Origin: Janthinobacterium sp. FW305-129
GTDB taxonomy: Bacteria; Pseudomonadota; Gammaproteobacteria; Burkholderiales; Burkholderiaceae_D
NCBI RefSeq assembly: GCF_020858115.1
Contig: NZ_JACYMM010000015.1
Coordinates: 1-64,000 of the forward strand
DNA: 64,000 bases
Direction of reading: 5' to 3'
The notes under the pieces were generated by a model, which was not told the DNA's origin, made no database searches, and saw nothing but the letters and a program-made list of their open reading frames with translations. The position numbers and the translations under genes are program-made. This document shows positions 17,155 through 26,230 of this stretch, piece by piece; position 1 is the first letter of the stretch; the number at the start of each line of letters is the position of its first letter.

Positions 17155-17233
17155 TGATCCGTTTTTTCCACGCGGCCACGTACGCAGCAACTGCGTGGCC
17201 CTCAGCCTTCATCTTTTTCGCAGACCAGCCTCC

Positions 17234-18379
17234 ATGAAAAAACTTTTAGCGGCACTGGCCTCCAGTGTACTTTTCCTATCCGCCGCCCACGCCCAGCACG
17301 TTCCTGCACCGAGCATCGCCGCCAAATCCTGGCTGCTGCTCGACGCCACCAGTGGCCAGATCATTGCTTCGCAAGATCCGGACGCCCGCATCGAGCCGGC
17401 ATCGCTGACCAAGATCATGACGGCCTACCTGACGTTTGCCGCCATCCGCGAAAAGAAACTGGCGCTGGACCAGAAAGTGAACGTGTCCGTGCGCGCATGG
17501 AAAGTCGACTCGAGCAGCTCGAAGATGTTCATCGACCCGGCCACGCCCGTCTCGATCGACGACTTGCTGCACGGCCTGATGATTCAATCGGGTAACGACG
17601 CCGCCGTGGCGCTGGCTGAAGCCGTTGCCGGCGACGAAGGCACCTTCGTCGTGCTGATGAACCGCGAAGCCCAGCGCATGGGGATGAAAAACACGCGTTT
17701 TGCCAATCCGCATGGCTTGCCTAGCCCGGATAACTTTTCCACGGCACAAGATCTGTCCGTGCTGGCCCAGCGCGTGATCGCCGACTATCCTGAATTCTAT
17801 AAAATCGACTCCATCAAGAGTTTTACCTACAACAAGATTACCCAGCCTAACCGCAACCGCCTGCTGTGGCTGGACCCAACCGTCGACGGCATGAAGACGG
17901 GCCACACGGAAGCGGCCGGCTATTGCATGATCGCCTCGGCCCGCCGTCCAGGCGGCACGGGCGAGCGCCGTTTGATCTCCGTCATGCTGGGTACCTCGTC
18001 CGACCAGGCACGCACGCAGGAAAGCCAGAAGCTGCTGAACTGGGGCTTCCAGAACTTCGATACGGTCAAGCTGTACTCGAAGGGCCAGGCCGTGGCCACG
18101 CCGGAAGTGTGGAAAGGCTCGAAAGGCACCGTGAAAATCGGTTTCGCCCGCGACGTGCTCGTCACCGTACCAAAAGGCACGGCGGCCAAGATGAAACCTG
18201 TGCTGGAACGCAAAGACCCGCTGGTCGCGCCGCTGGCTGAAAACGCCCCTGTCGGCAAGCTGAAAATGATGGTCGACGACAAGGTTCTGCTGGAACTGCC
18301 GGTCGTGGCGCTGGAAACCATCAACCAGGCCACGATCTTCGGCCGCGCCTGGGATTCGATGCGCCTGTGGTTGAAATAA
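17234..18379 (+). CDS. D-alanyl-D-alanine carboxypeptidase (PBP5/6 type)
   Basis: A 381-residue class C low-molecular-weight PBP that trims the terminal D-Ala from peptidoglycan stem peptides. It has a signal peptide (residues 1-20, ending AAHA). Catalytic motifs are Ser57-Leu-Thr-Lys60, Ser119-Gly-Asn and Lys221-Thr-Gly. The C-terminal part has the PBP5_C beta domain and a final amphipathic helix (IFGRAWDSMRLWLK) for membrane attachment. I chose the ATG that opens the signal peptide, not in-frame codons upstream from 17117. It is monocistronic, with its own terminator. Confidence 0.95.
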   Translation: MKKLLAALASSVLFLSAAHAQHVPAPSIAAKSWLLLDATSGQIIASQDPDARIEPASLTKIMTAYLTFAAIREKKLALDQKVNVSVRAWKVDSSSSKMFIDPATPVSIDDLLHGLMIQSGNDAAVALAEAVAGDEGTFVVLMNREAQRMGMKNTRFANPHGLPSPDNFSTAQDLSVLAQRVIADYPEFYKIDSIKSFTYNKITQPNRNRLLWLDPTVDGMKTGHTEAAGYCMIASARRPGGTGERRLISVMLGTSSDQARTQESQKLLNWGFQNFDTVKLYSKGQAVATPEVWKGSKGTVKIGFARDVLVTVPKGTAAKMKPVLERKDPLVAPLAENAPVGKLKMMVDDKVLLELPVVALETINQATIFGRAWDSMRLWLK

Positions 18380-18397
18380 GCAGTCGGCACTCCCCAT

Positions 18398-18431
18398 AAA
18401 AAATGCCCGCAGATGCTGCGGGCATTTTTTT
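18398..18431. terminator. Bidirectional rho-independent terminator
   Basis: The stem AAATGCCCGCAG / CTGCGGGCATTT has a 3-base loop, with A-runs on the left and T-runs on the right. It therefore works for the carboxypeptidase (+) and for the convergent cytochrome gene (-), which stops at 18451. Confidence 0.9.
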
Positions 18432-18450
18432 CGTCTTGCGCTACGTCAAA

Positions 18451-19848
18451 CTACTTCAGCGGCGCATCCTTCAGGTGCGGCTGGCGCGCCACGGGCGGGA
18501 AGGTGCCGTGGCGGCCGGCGGCAAAGGTCGCTTCCGTCTGCGATGGCTCCACCGGCACGGACACCTTGCGCACCTTGGCCACCTGCGCCGCCGTCACGGG
18601 CGTGCCGCGGTTGCCCCAGCTGGTCTGGATGAAGGTCACCACCTGCGCGGTCTGCTCGTCATTGAAAATGTCGGCATACGGCGCCATCGTCAGCGCCGAC
18701 GGCGCCGTGCGCGTGGCCGGCACGGCGCCGCCCGACAGCACGATGTTGATGGCCGAGGTGGGATCGTTCGTCTGCAGCACGGCATTGCCGGCCAGCGCAG
18801 GGAAAGCCTTGTCGTAGCCCTTGCCGTCGGAACGGTGGCAACCGGCGCAGCGGTCCAGGTACAGCTGCGCGCCCTGGGAGTTGACGATGCCGCTGAACAA
18901 TTGCTTGCCCAGCTTGTCGTCGGCCACGAAGGCCGGCGTGCCTGGGTTCGATGGCGGCAGGGACTTCAGGTATTTCGCCATCGCCGCCAGGTCGCCATCC
19001 GTCATGTGCTGCATGGAATGGGCCACCACGTCGTTCATGGCGCCGAACGAGGCCGTATGGCTGTTGCGGCCCGTTTTCAGGAATTCGGCGATCTCGGCCG
19101 CGCTCCAGCGCGCCAGGCCGCCGCCATGTTCATTCCGCAGCGAAGGCACGGACCAGCCGTCGATCACGCCGCCGCCCGCCAGGAAGGTGGTATTGCCCGC
19201 GTCCGTCAGCGATTTTTCCTGCATGCCCACGCCGCGCGCCGTGTGGCAGGCGCCGCAGTGGCCCAGACCCTGCACCAGGTAAGCGCCGCGCAGCAATTGC
19301 GCATCGCCCGTCACTGGCACCTTGTAGGGCTGCGGCGTGGGGGCAAACGCCCAGCGCCAGATGGTCAGCGGAAAGCGCATCGACAATGGCCACGGGATGT
19401 CGGCCGCCTTGTTCGGCGTCGGGTCCGCCTTCACGCCATGCATGAAGTAGGCGTACAGCGCCTGCATGTCCGCCTCGCTCAGGCGCGAGTACGATGGATA
19501 CGGCATGGCTGGATACACGGTATAGCCGTGTTTCGTCACGCCCGTGCGCATCAGCTTGTCGAAATCGGCAAAGCTCCAGTCGCCGATGCCGGCCTTCTTG
19601 TCGGGCGTGATGTTGGTGGAATACACCTTGCCGATCGGCGTTTCCATGCCCAGGCCGCCCGCGAACGGTTTACCCTGCGTGCCGGCCGTGTGGCAGGCGA
19701 TGCAATCGCCGGCGCGGGCCAGGTATTCGCCCTGGCGTATCAGCTGGGCGTTCGGGGTGGTGGCGGTAGCCGACCAGGCAGTACTTGGGGTGATGGCGGC
19801 GAGCGCCAGCAGCAGCGCGCCCACTGTTTGGGTGAATGTGTTGTTCAT
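18451..19848 (-). CDS. Tri-heme cytochrome c subunit of membrane-bound alcohol/gluconate dehydrogenase
   Basis: A 465-residue exported cytochrome with signal peptide (residues 1-26) and three heme c sites: CIACH, CGACH and CAGCH. The Met ligands are probably in MPYPSYS-type segments. This three-heme layout is that of the cytochrome subunit of flavin-dependent gluconate, sorbitol or alcohol dehydrogenases. It passes electrons from the GMC flavoprotein to ubiquinone. It is the last gene of a three-gene leftward operon. I start at MNNTFTQT because a signal peptide begins there; the open frame further upstream is a shadow of the GMC gene. Confidence 0.92.
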   Translation of the reverse strand: MNNTFTQTVGALLLALAAITPSTAWSATATTPNAQLIRQGEYLARAGDCIACHTAGTQGKPFAGGLGMETPIGKVYSTNITPDKKAGIGDWSFADFDKLMRTGVTKHGYTVYPAMPYPSYSRLSEADMQALYAYFMHGVKADPTPNKAADIPWPLSMRFPLTIWRWAFAPTPQPYKVPVTGDAQLLRGAYLVQGLGHCGACHTARGVGMQEKSLTDAGNTTFLAGGGVIDGWSVPSLRNEHGGGLARWSAAEIAEFLKTGRNSHTASFGAMNDVVAHSMQHMTDGDLAAMAKYLKSLPPSNPGTPAFVADDKLGKQLFSGIVNSQGAQLYLDRCAGCHRSDGKGYDKAFPALAGNAVLQTNDPTSAINIVLSGGAVPATRTAPSALTMAPYADIFNDEQTAQVVTFIQTSWGNRGTPVTAAQVAKVRKVSVPVEPSQTEATFAAGRHGTFPPVARQPHLKDAPLK

Positions 19849-19862
19849 CTTCTTGTTCTTTA

Positions 19863-21650
19863 TCAAGCGACCAGGGGACGGGGATCTTGCAGGTATTGCT
19901 CGCGGATGGCCTTGGCCGACCAGTAGGTCAGCGCGCAGGCGAGGCCCGTCGGGTTGTAGCCGATGCCGACCGGGAACACGCTGGAGCCGACGGCAAACAC
20001 GTTGTGCACGTCCCAGCTCTGCAGGTAGCGGTTGACGACGCTGGTCTTGCGGTCCGCGCCCATGGCCGTGCCGCCCGCCCAGTGCGTGGTCTGGTAGTTG
20101 CGCAAGTCGAGGTGGTCGCCCACGCTCTTGACGGAGACCTTGATCGATTCCGGATTCATGGCCTCGGCCACCTTCATCATCTTGTCGGTGACGAAACGGC
20201 TCATCTTGATGTCGTTTTCCTTCCAGTCGAAGGTAAAGCGCAGCAATTGCTGGCCATACTTGTCCGTGTAGGTGGGGTCGAGGTCGACATAGCAGTCGCG
20301 GTAAGTCATGTTGGCGCCGTGGCAATCGAACGAGACCGTGTTCAGATAGCTCTTCTTGACGGCCTTTTTCCAGGCCGAACCCCAGGCGGGCGTGCCGTCC
20401 GGCGTGGCGATGCCGGAAATGGGCTTCGAGCCGGCCGGGTTGCACCAGGCGGGAGAACCGCCGACAAAACCCAGCGGGCCATGGTCGAAATTGTCGCCAT
20501 TCCAGTCATCGAGCGCAACACCGGTGCCGCCGGCGCCGATGAAGGGATTCGTGTTCGTGTCTTCCTTGAAAAAGGTCTGGATGGTGGACATCATCTGGTA
20601 AGCGATATTGCGCCCCACCACGCCCTCGTTGCTGACGGGGTCATACGGCTTGCCAATGCCCGACAGCAGGAACAGGTGCGCATTGTTGTAGGCAAACGCA
20701 CTGGCGATGACCAGGTCGGCCGGCTGCTCGACGGCCTTGCCGTCCGCATTGATGTAGGTCACGCCCGTCGCGCGTTTTTTGCTGCCGTCGAGGTTGATGC
20801 GCACGACGTTGCAGTTGGCGCGCAATTCAAAGTTCGCCACCATGCGCAGGGCCGGCATGATGTTGACGTTGGGCGACGCCTTGGAATAGTTGTAGCAGGC
20901 GTAGCCGGAGCAGAAACCGCAGAAGTTGCACGGTCCCATCTGGCAGCCGTACGGGTTCGTGTACGGGCCGGACGCGTTCGACGAAGCGTTGACGAAGGGG
21001 TGGTAGCCGACGGCCTTGGCCGCGCGGCGGAACAGTTCGGCCGTATACGGCACTTTTTGCGGCGCCAGCGCGTAATTGTCGGAGCGGTCGCCCTCGAACA
21101 CATTGCCGTCGCCGACGACGATGCCGTTGACCTTGTACGCCTGGCCCGAGGTGCCGAAGACTTTTTCCACAAAATCGAAGTGCGGCTCCAGCTCGGCGTA
21201 GGTCACGCCAAAATCCTGGATCGTCATGCCTTCGGGAATGAATTTCTTGCCGTAGCGGCGTTCGTAATGGCTGCGGATCTGCAGCTCTTCCGGCAAGACG
21301 CGCCAGTGCATGCCCGACCAGTGCAAGCCGGCGCCGCCCACGCCCGTGCCGGGCTTGAAGGCGCCGATCTGGCGGTACGGCACGGCCACGCCCGTGATGC
21401 TGTGGCGGAAGGTGAACGTGCTCTTCGACATATCCTGGAACAGCTTGCTGCGCTGGATATAGGTCAGCTCATCGAGGGTCTTAGGATAGGCGCCGTCGGG
21501 ATAGGTGTCGCGGTACTCGCCGCGTTCCAGCGCGACCACGTTCAGGCCCGCTTCCGTCAATTCCTTGGCCATGATGGCGCCGGTCCAGCCGAAGCCGACA
21601 ATCACGGCATCGACAGGCTTCATTGTTACATCGGGTTTGATATCACTCAT
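19863..21650 (-). CDS. GMC-family flavoprotein dehydrogenase, large subunit
   Basis: A 595-residue FAD enzyme. The N-terminal dinucleotide-binding fold is VDAVIVGFGWTGAIMAKELTEAGLNVVALERG. Further marks are a Cys-rich CNFCGFCSGYACYNY segment and a C-terminal GMC motif with the likely catalytic His (THWAGGTAMG) and FPVGIGYNPTGL. It is probably the catalytic subunit of a periplasmic gluconate 2-dehydrogenase or related sugar-acid dehydrogenase. It lacks its own signal peptide, so it is expected to ride out with the Tat-signal small subunit encoded just upstream. The exact substrate cannot be read from sequence. Confidence 0.93.
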   Translation of the reverse strand: MSDIKPDVTMKPVDAVIVGFGWTGAIMAKELTEAGLNVVALERGEYRDTYPDGAYPKTLDELTYIQRSKLFQDMSKSTFTFRHSITGVAVPYRQIGAFKPGTGVGGAGLHWSGMHWRVLPEELQIRSHYERRYGKKFIPEGMTIQDFGVTYAELEPHFDFVEKVFGTSGQAYKVNGIVVGDGNVFEGDRSDNYALAPQKVPYTAELFRRAAKAVGYHPFVNASSNASGPYTNPYGCQMGPCNFCGFCSGYACYNYSKASPNVNIMPALRMVANFELRANCNVVRINLDGSKKRATGVTYINADGKAVEQPADLVIASAFAYNNAHLFLLSGIGKPYDPVSNEGVVGRNIAYQMMSTIQTFFKEDTNTNPFIGAGGTGVALDDWNGDNFDHGPLGFVGGSPAWCNPAGSKPISGIATPDGTPAWGSAWKKAVKKSYLNTVSFDCHGANMTYRDCYVDLDPTYTDKYGQQLLRFTFDWKENDIKMSRFVTDKMMKVAEAMNPESIKVSVKSVGDHLDLRNYQTTHWAGGTAMGADRKTSVVNRYLQSWDVHNVFAVGSSVFPVGIGYNPTGLACALTYWSAKAIREQYLQDPRPLVA

Positions 21651-21701
21651 GATGGTTTTTCTTTTTCTTTGATCGGGTACAAAAACGTTGCGGTTACAGG
21701 C

Positions 21702-22394
21702 TTAGGCAATCGACACAGGAGGAAGCGGGTATTTCTTGCCATACTGCTCGACCCAATCCATGTAGTCGGCGCGCGCGCCGGGGAAACCCACCATCTTCCA
21801 GGCCAGCATGTCCTTGTTGCCGCCGTGCACGGGGTCGCAGAAGTATCCTTCGCGCGTGTTCTGCAGCAGCTGGTTGAAGAAGACTTTCGACGGCACTGCG
21901 CCGATGTCCAGGGTCCCCTTTTGCAATTGCGTGATGACGGCGTCGCGCTCGGCCGCATTCAGCTGCACGAAAGGCTTGCCCGACTGTTTATTGACGGCTG
22001 CGTTGACGCCGGCCAGGGCGCTCTGGTACAGCTCGCGCGGCGCCATGTGGAACTGGTAGCCGAACTGTTCGATCGAGGGCACGAACGGCCCCTGCATGTA
22101 CCACAGCGCGCCATACGCGTAAGGCGTGTTCATCTGCGCATCGATGAATTCATGCGCGCCCGCTTCCAGCGCGCCCGGCCCTTCGGCGTCGGCCGGGATC
22201 AGCCGGTCGACCAGCGCCGTCAGGGTGGCCCATTCGGTGGCGTCGAAAAAGCGCGGTTTGTAGGCAGGCTGGTCTTTGGAGACGGCCATGGCCAGGCCGC
22301 CGCCGGCGCCGGCCAGCAAGGCCACGGCAGGCGCGGCGCCGACGGCCTTGCGCAGGAAGTTACGCCGGTGGGGCGAAATCCCGATGATTTTCAT
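21702..22394 (-). CDS. Gluconate 2-dehydrogenase subunit 3 family protein (Tat-exported)
   Basis: A 230-residue small subunit with a twin-arginine signal (SPHRRNFLRKAVGAAPAVALLAGAGG). The mature domain is of the Gluconate_2-dh3 type (FFDATEWATLTALVDRLIPADAEGPGALEAGAHEFID). It likely chaperones the FAD subunit through the Tat pathway. The start is fixed by GAGGA 9 bases before the ATG. It is the first gene of the operon and divergent from a TetR regulator. Confidence 0.92.
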   Translation of the reverse strand: MKIIGISPHRRNFLRKAVGAAPAVALLAGAGGGLAMAVSKDQPAYKPRFFDATEWATLTALVDRLIPADAEGPGALEAGAHEFIDAQMNTPYAYGALWYMQGPFVPSIEQFGYQFHMAPRELYQSALAGVNAAVNKQSGKPFVQLNAAERDAVITQLQKGTLDIGAVPSKVFFNQLLQNTREGYFCDPVHGGNKDMLAWKMVGFPGARADYMDWVEQYGKKYPLPPVSIA

Positions 22395-22550
22395 AGGTTT
22401 TTCCTCAGGCGGCACGAGCCGCCACAGTGATGGATGTGGAAGTCAGAAAGAAAATGCGGACACGCGCCGCGCAGATGGCAGATTTCACGTAGAGATGGCT
22501 GGGGTATCGCGGCGCGGTGCATCCGCCTGCCGGTTAATTGATCAAGGTGA

Positions 22551-22594
22551 TTGACAAGCAGTTGCTTTGCATTTACGGTGCGCATCGTACCATA
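22551..22594 (+). promoter_or_regulatory. tetR promoter overlapping a 21-bp palindromic operator
   Basis: TTGACA (22551-22556), 17 bp, then TACGGT (22574-22579) forms a good sigma70 promoter for the tetR gene. An imperfect palindrome (22574-22594) with arms TA-n-GGT-n-CG and CG-n-ACC-n-TA around a 3-base centre covers this -10. On the other strand the same palindrome contains TATGGT, a possible -10 for the dehydrogenase operon. One bound repressor could therefore block both directions. Confidence 0.6.
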
Positions 22595-22625
22595 ATTAAA
22601 AGAAACATTCAGAGACAGGTTTAAC

Positions 22626-23189
22626 GTGATCAAAAAAGAGGCAGCGGTGCGTGGCCGCCCGCGCAAGGCGGGCGTGGAAGATGCGGTACTGGAAGCGATC
22701 GTCACGCTGGTGCGCCAGCATGGACTGGAAGCGGTGACGATACAGATGGTGGCCGACGTGGCCGGCGTGGGGCGCCAGACGATCTACCGGCGCTGGCCGC
22801 GGCGCGAAGACATGCTGCTCGACGCGCTCGTCAAGCGCACAGCGGAAAAGCTGCAGCGCGCGCTCGACATGCCGGACGGCCAGGAAATCGAGGCGATCTG
22901 CGCCCGCATCTTCGACAACCTGAACGCCGACGGCCGCTTCACCTGCGATTTATTGGTGCTGATCCACAACGATGCGGCCGCGCAACTACGCTTTCGCGAG
23001 CAGATCGTCGCGCCGTGGATCAGCCTGGTGGTGCAGCGCCTGGTCAACATCGGCGTGCGCGCCGACCTCGACCTGCGCCTGTTCGCCTTCATGCTGCAAT
23101 CGGCGCTCGTGTACCAGATGCAGCTGGGCGGCCAGCTCGACGATGCCCTGCAGGAGCGGTGCTGCCGCTTTATCCGCAGCATGCTCTAG
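22626..23189 (+). CDS. TetR-family transcriptional regulator
   Basis: A 187-residue regulator with an N-terminal helix-turn-helix (VTIQMVADVAGVGRQTIYRRWPRREDMLLDAL) and a C-terminal all-helical ligand domain of the TetR_C type (GRFTCDLLVLIHNDAAAQLRFREQIVAPW). The start is GTG; a weak AGGT lies about ten bases upstream. It is divergent from the three-gene dehydrogenase operon with a palindromic site between, so it is likely the local repressor and autoregulated. The ligand is unknown. Confidence 0.9.
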   Translation: MIKKEAAVRGRPRKAGVEDAVLEAIVTLVRQHGLEAVTIQMVADVAGVGRQTIYRRWPRREDMLLDALVKRTAEKLQRALDMPDGQEIEAICARIFDNLNADGRFTCDLLVLIHNDAAAQLRFREQIVAPWISLVVQRLVNIGVRADLDLRLFAFMLQSALVYQMQLGGQLDDALQERCCRFIRSML

Positions 23190-23242
23190 CACTGGATATA
23201 ATCGTGGCGTAACCTTCTACGCCACCACCAGAAAGCCAGCCC

Positions 23243-24169
23243 ATGAGCCATGTATTTCCCGCCAGCCTGCAAGCGCCGCGCAGCCGTTTAAGCGGCAACG
23301 GTCCCGAACTGTCGCGCATCGTCGCCGGCATGTGGCGCATCGGCGAGTGGAATATGTCGGCGCAGCAACGCCTGGCCTTCATCGAGCAATGCCTGGCGCT
23401 GGGCGTATCGAGCTTCGACCATGCCGACATCTATGGCGATTACAGCGCCGAAGGCCTGTTCGGCGAAGCGCTGGCCCTGCAGCCGGGCTTGCGCGACAAG
23501 ATGGAGCTGGTCAGCAAGTGCGGCATCAAGCTGCTGTCGCCGCACCGTCCCGGCCATGCCATCCAGCATTACGACACGAGCGCGGCGCACATCACCAGTT
23601 CCGTGGAACACACCTTGCGCCAGTTGCACACGGACCGCCTGGACTTGCTGCTGATCCACCGCCCCGACCCGCTGATGGATTTCGACGAGATCGCCGGTGC
23701 CTTCACGCAATTGAAAGCGGCGGGCAAGGTCTTGCACTTTGGCGTGTCGAATTTCAGCCGCCACCAGTTCGAGTGCCTGCACCGGCGTTTCCCGCTGGTA
23801 ACGAACCAGGTGGAATTTTCGCCGCTGCACGTGGCGCCCCTGTTCGATGAAACCTTCGACGGCTTGCAGGACGTGGGAGTAGCGCCGATGATCTGGTCGC
23901 CGCTGGCGGGCGGCCGCCTGTTCCAGGGCGGCGACGCGAACGTGGAGAATTTGCGCAATGTCATCAAGCAGATCGCCGACCAGCTGCAGCGCCCGTTTGC
24001 AAGCGTGGTGTTTGCCTGGATCATGCAACTGCCTTGCCGCCCGCTGCCGCTGACGGGCACGGGCCGCATCGAAGCCGTGGGCGTGGCCGTGGAAGGCACG
24101 CAGTTTACGCTCAGCCGCAGCGACTGGTTCGCCATCCTGCGCGCCGCGCGCGGGCACGAAGTGGCTTAA
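23243..24169 (+). CDS. Aldo/keto reductase (YdhF-like oxidoreductase)
   Basis: A 308-residue NADP-dependent aldo/keto reductase. The catalytic Asp and Tyr are in GVSSFDHADIYGDYSAEGLFGEAL, the Lys in MELVSKCGIK and the His in LLLIHRPDPLMDFDEIAGAF. The cofactor region is GRIEAVGVAVEGTQFTLSRSDWF. Overall it resembles the E. coli YdhF branch. It may be cotranscribed with the TetR gene 53 bases upstream. It ends 3 bases from the convergent pssA stop. Confidence 0.92.
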   Translation: MSHVFPASLQAPRSRLSGNGPELSRIVAGMWRIGEWNMSAQQRLAFIEQCLALGVSSFDHADIYGDYSAEGLFGEALALQPGLRDKMELVSKCGIKLLSPHRPGHAIQHYDTSAAHITSSVEHTLRQLHTDRLDLLLIHRPDPLMDFDEIAGAFTQLKAAGKVLHFGVSNFSRHQFECLHRRFPLVTNQVEFSPLHVAPLFDETFDGLQDVGVAPMIWSPLAGGRLFQGGDANVENLRNVIKQIADQLQRPFASVVFAWIMQLPCRPLPLTGTGRIEAVGVAVEGTQFTLSRSDWFAILRAARGHEVA

Positions 24170-24172
24170 CGT

Positions 24173-24979
24173 TTAATCAATCTCGTCCGGGTCGTTGAAC
24201 ACTTGCGGTAGCGCAATGCCGCGCCAGCCCAGGTGCCACGCCAGGTTGAGCAGCAGGGTGGCGGCGATGTAGACGGCGAAGAACAGCGCGAAGAAGCTGG
24301 TCTTCAGCCACACCAGCAGGGCGATGGCGACGATCAGCACCAGCAGCGCGGCCAGGCTTTTCTTTTGCTTGGAGCTGGGGAAACGCAAGGTCGACACCAT
24401 CAGGCTGCCCACGCCGACGAGCAGCAGCATCAGCAGATAGCTGTGCAGCATGGAATCGATGGGCGCCGGCCAGGCCACCACCACGGCCGCCACGCAGGCG
24501 GCACCGGCCGTGATCGGCATGCCGACGAAATACAGGGGGTCGGTATGCCCCACGTTCACATTGAAGCGCGCCAGGCGCATGGCACCGCAGGCGACAAAGA
24601 AGAAGCTGGCCATGCCGCCAAAGCGCAGCAGCAGCGGATCGTGCACGCCCATCTGCACAAAACCATAGCAATACAACAAGACGGCGGGGGCGCAGCCGAA
24701 ATTCATCACGTCGGCGATGGAATCGAGCTGCACGCCGAACTGCGAACTGGTGTTCGTCAGGCGCGCCACATAGCCGTCGAGCGCATCGAACACGCCGGCC
24801 AGCACCAGCAGCGCTGCCGCCAGGCGGTAGGCATCGGCGTCGCCCACTGCGGCGTTATCGACGGAAATGACGATGCTGGCAAAACCGCAGGCTATCGACA
24901 GCAAAGTCACCATGCTGGGCAAGGCATACTTGGCGCGCTGCAGGCGCGACTTGGGCAATGTGTTCAAATGTATGGGCAA
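24173..24979 (-). CDS. pssA: CDP-diacylglycerol-serine O-phosphatidyltransferase
   Basis: A 268-residue integral membrane enzyme of the CDP-alcohol phosphatidyltransferase family. It has the full motif DALDGYVARLTNTSSQFGVQLDSIAD (Asp-Gly...Ala-Arg...Gly...Asp...Asp) and about seven to eight transmembrane segments. It makes phosphatidylserine for phosphatidylethanolamine synthesis. The length and the serine-type pattern after the motif (VMNFGCAPAVLLY) favour PssA over PgsA. It is monocistronic and convergent with the aldo/keto reductase. Confidence 0.9.
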   Translation of the reverse strand: MPIHLNTLPKSRLQRAKYALPSMVTLLSIACGFASIVISVDNAAVGDADAYRLAAALLVLAGVFDALDGYVARLTNTSSQFGVQLDSIADVMNFGCAPAVLLYCYGFVQMGVHDPLLLRFGGMASFFFVACGAMRLARFNVNVGHTDPLYFVGMPITAGAACVAAVVVAWPAPIDSMLHSYLLMLLLVGVGSLMVSTLRFPSSKQKKSLAALLVLIVAIALLVWLKTSFFALFFAVYIAATLLLNLAWHLGWRGIALPQVFNDPDEID

Positions 24980-25168
24980 TCAAAGTAGCAGGAATGAGGC
25001 AGCGCAGCGGCAAACGCTGCACTATGCGCATTCTACCCTGCGCAGCAGCGGCACCGTCTGCGCACGAGCGCGCGGCATATCTTTTCATGGATGCTCTATT
25101 GCGTATCAAAATACCTTAGAATCGTTTTACCGGGCAGCATGGCGCCCCCCCATCAGACAGGAGTCAGC

Positions 25169-26122
25169 TTGATTGCCTCGTTATCGCGTTGGACACACAG
25201 CCTCCCCACCCTCCTGATCGTAGCGCTGCTGAGCGCCTGCGGCGGCGGCGATAGCGGCGGCAATGCTTCGCCGGGCACCTCGACCCAGGCCGGACAGCTG
25301 ACACAGGAGCCGGGCGCCCCGGTTCTCAGCAACAATATCGCCACCGATGGTTTCAACTGGATCAATTACCGGCGCAGCCAGATCGGCCTGGCGCCGCTGG
25401 TGCGCAATAGTCTGATCGACAACGCGGCAGTCGGCCACTCCAACTATCTGAACATCAATGGCGTGGTGGTGCACAATCAAGTTAAAGGCAAACCCGGCTT
25501 TACCGGCGAAACGCTGTATGACCGCCTGAGCGCGTCACACTATGCCGTCACTTCCGTCTGGGGCGAAGTCATCGCGGGCGTGGCCACCAACTCCGGTTTC
25601 TACATGGCGGAAAGCCTGATCACGGCCGTGTATCACCGCTTCCTCATCTTTGAACCGATGTTCAAGGAAGGCGGCGCCGGTGCGGCCGTCAACAACAGCG
25701 GCTATGCCTACTTCACCACCGACCTGGCCGGCAATAGCCGCTACGGTCTCGGTTTGCCGGCCGGACAGATCATCAGCTACCCTTTCAACGGACAGACCAA
25801 GGTCGCCACCAGTTTCTCCAGCAATGAAGAGGAGCCCGATCCCGTGCCCAACCAGGACGTGGTCGGCTACCCCATCAGCGTCCATGCGAATTTCGATGCC
25901 ACCCTCAGCGTGACGGCGTTCACCGTGCGCCAGCATGGCGCAGCGACGGACCTGACGGTACGCTTGCTCAGCAAGGAGACCGATGCCAGCAATACTTCGC
26001 GCTCGGTGGCCGCCATCATCCCGCTGGCCCCGCTGCTGGCGGCCACTACCTATGACGTGAGTTTCATCGGCAAAGTCAATGGCGCGGACGTCACGCGCAG
26101 CTGGTCCTTCACGACGCGTTAG
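25169..26122 (+). CDS. CAP/SCP-domain lipoprotein
   Basis: About 317 residues. I choose a TTG start 5 bases after ACAGGAG (25157-25163), because it opens directly on a lipoprotein signal ending in the lipobox LLSAC. An ATG at 25139 in the same frame has no such Shine-Dalgarno. After a Gly/Ser linker comes a CAP (SCP/PR1) domain (NWINYRRSQIGLAPLVRNSLIDNAAVGHSNYL, ... GFTGETLYDRL, and EVIAGV). A C-terminal Ig-like domain follows (VTAFTVRQHGAATDLTVRLL ... TTYDVSFIGKVNG). Bacterial CAP proteins are secreted and of uncertain activity. The family call is fairly sure and the function open. Confidence 0.82.
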   Translation: MIASLSRWTHSLPTLLIVALLSACGGGDSGGNASPGTSTQAGQLTQEPGAPVLSNNIATDGFNWINYRRSQIGLAPLVRNSLIDNAAVGHSNYLNINGVVVHNQVKGKPGFTGETLYDRLSASHYAVTSVWGEVIAGVATNSGFYMAESLITAVYHRFLIFEPMFKEGGAGAAVNNSGYAYFTTDLAGNSRYGLGLPAGQIISYPFNGQTKVATSFSSNEEEPDPVPNQDVVGYPISVHANFDATLSVTAFTVRQHGAATDLTVRLLSKETDASNTSRSVAAIIPLAPLLAATTYDVSFIGKVNGADVTRSWSFTTR

Positions 26123-26124
26123 TC

Positions 26125-26139
26125 TGGCAGCGTCTGCCA
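26125..26139. terminator. Hairpin after the CAP lipoprotein gene
   Basis: TGGCAG-CGT-CTGCCA lies right after the stop codon. No T-run follows, so it is at best a weak or factor-dependent terminator. Confidence 0.35.
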
Positions 26140-26230
26140 AGCGGACGCAGTAGCGAGGGCAACTGGATGTAAAATGGTGGATATTGCATGAATGCAATTG
26201 ACAAGTTTTGGGGCTCTCTGCACACCAGGC

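Noticed and set aside
19836..22430. An 864-codon open frame on the + strand opposite the dehydrogenase operon
   Set aside because: Antisense shadow; the minus strand encodes well-conserved GMC and Tat-signal proteins.
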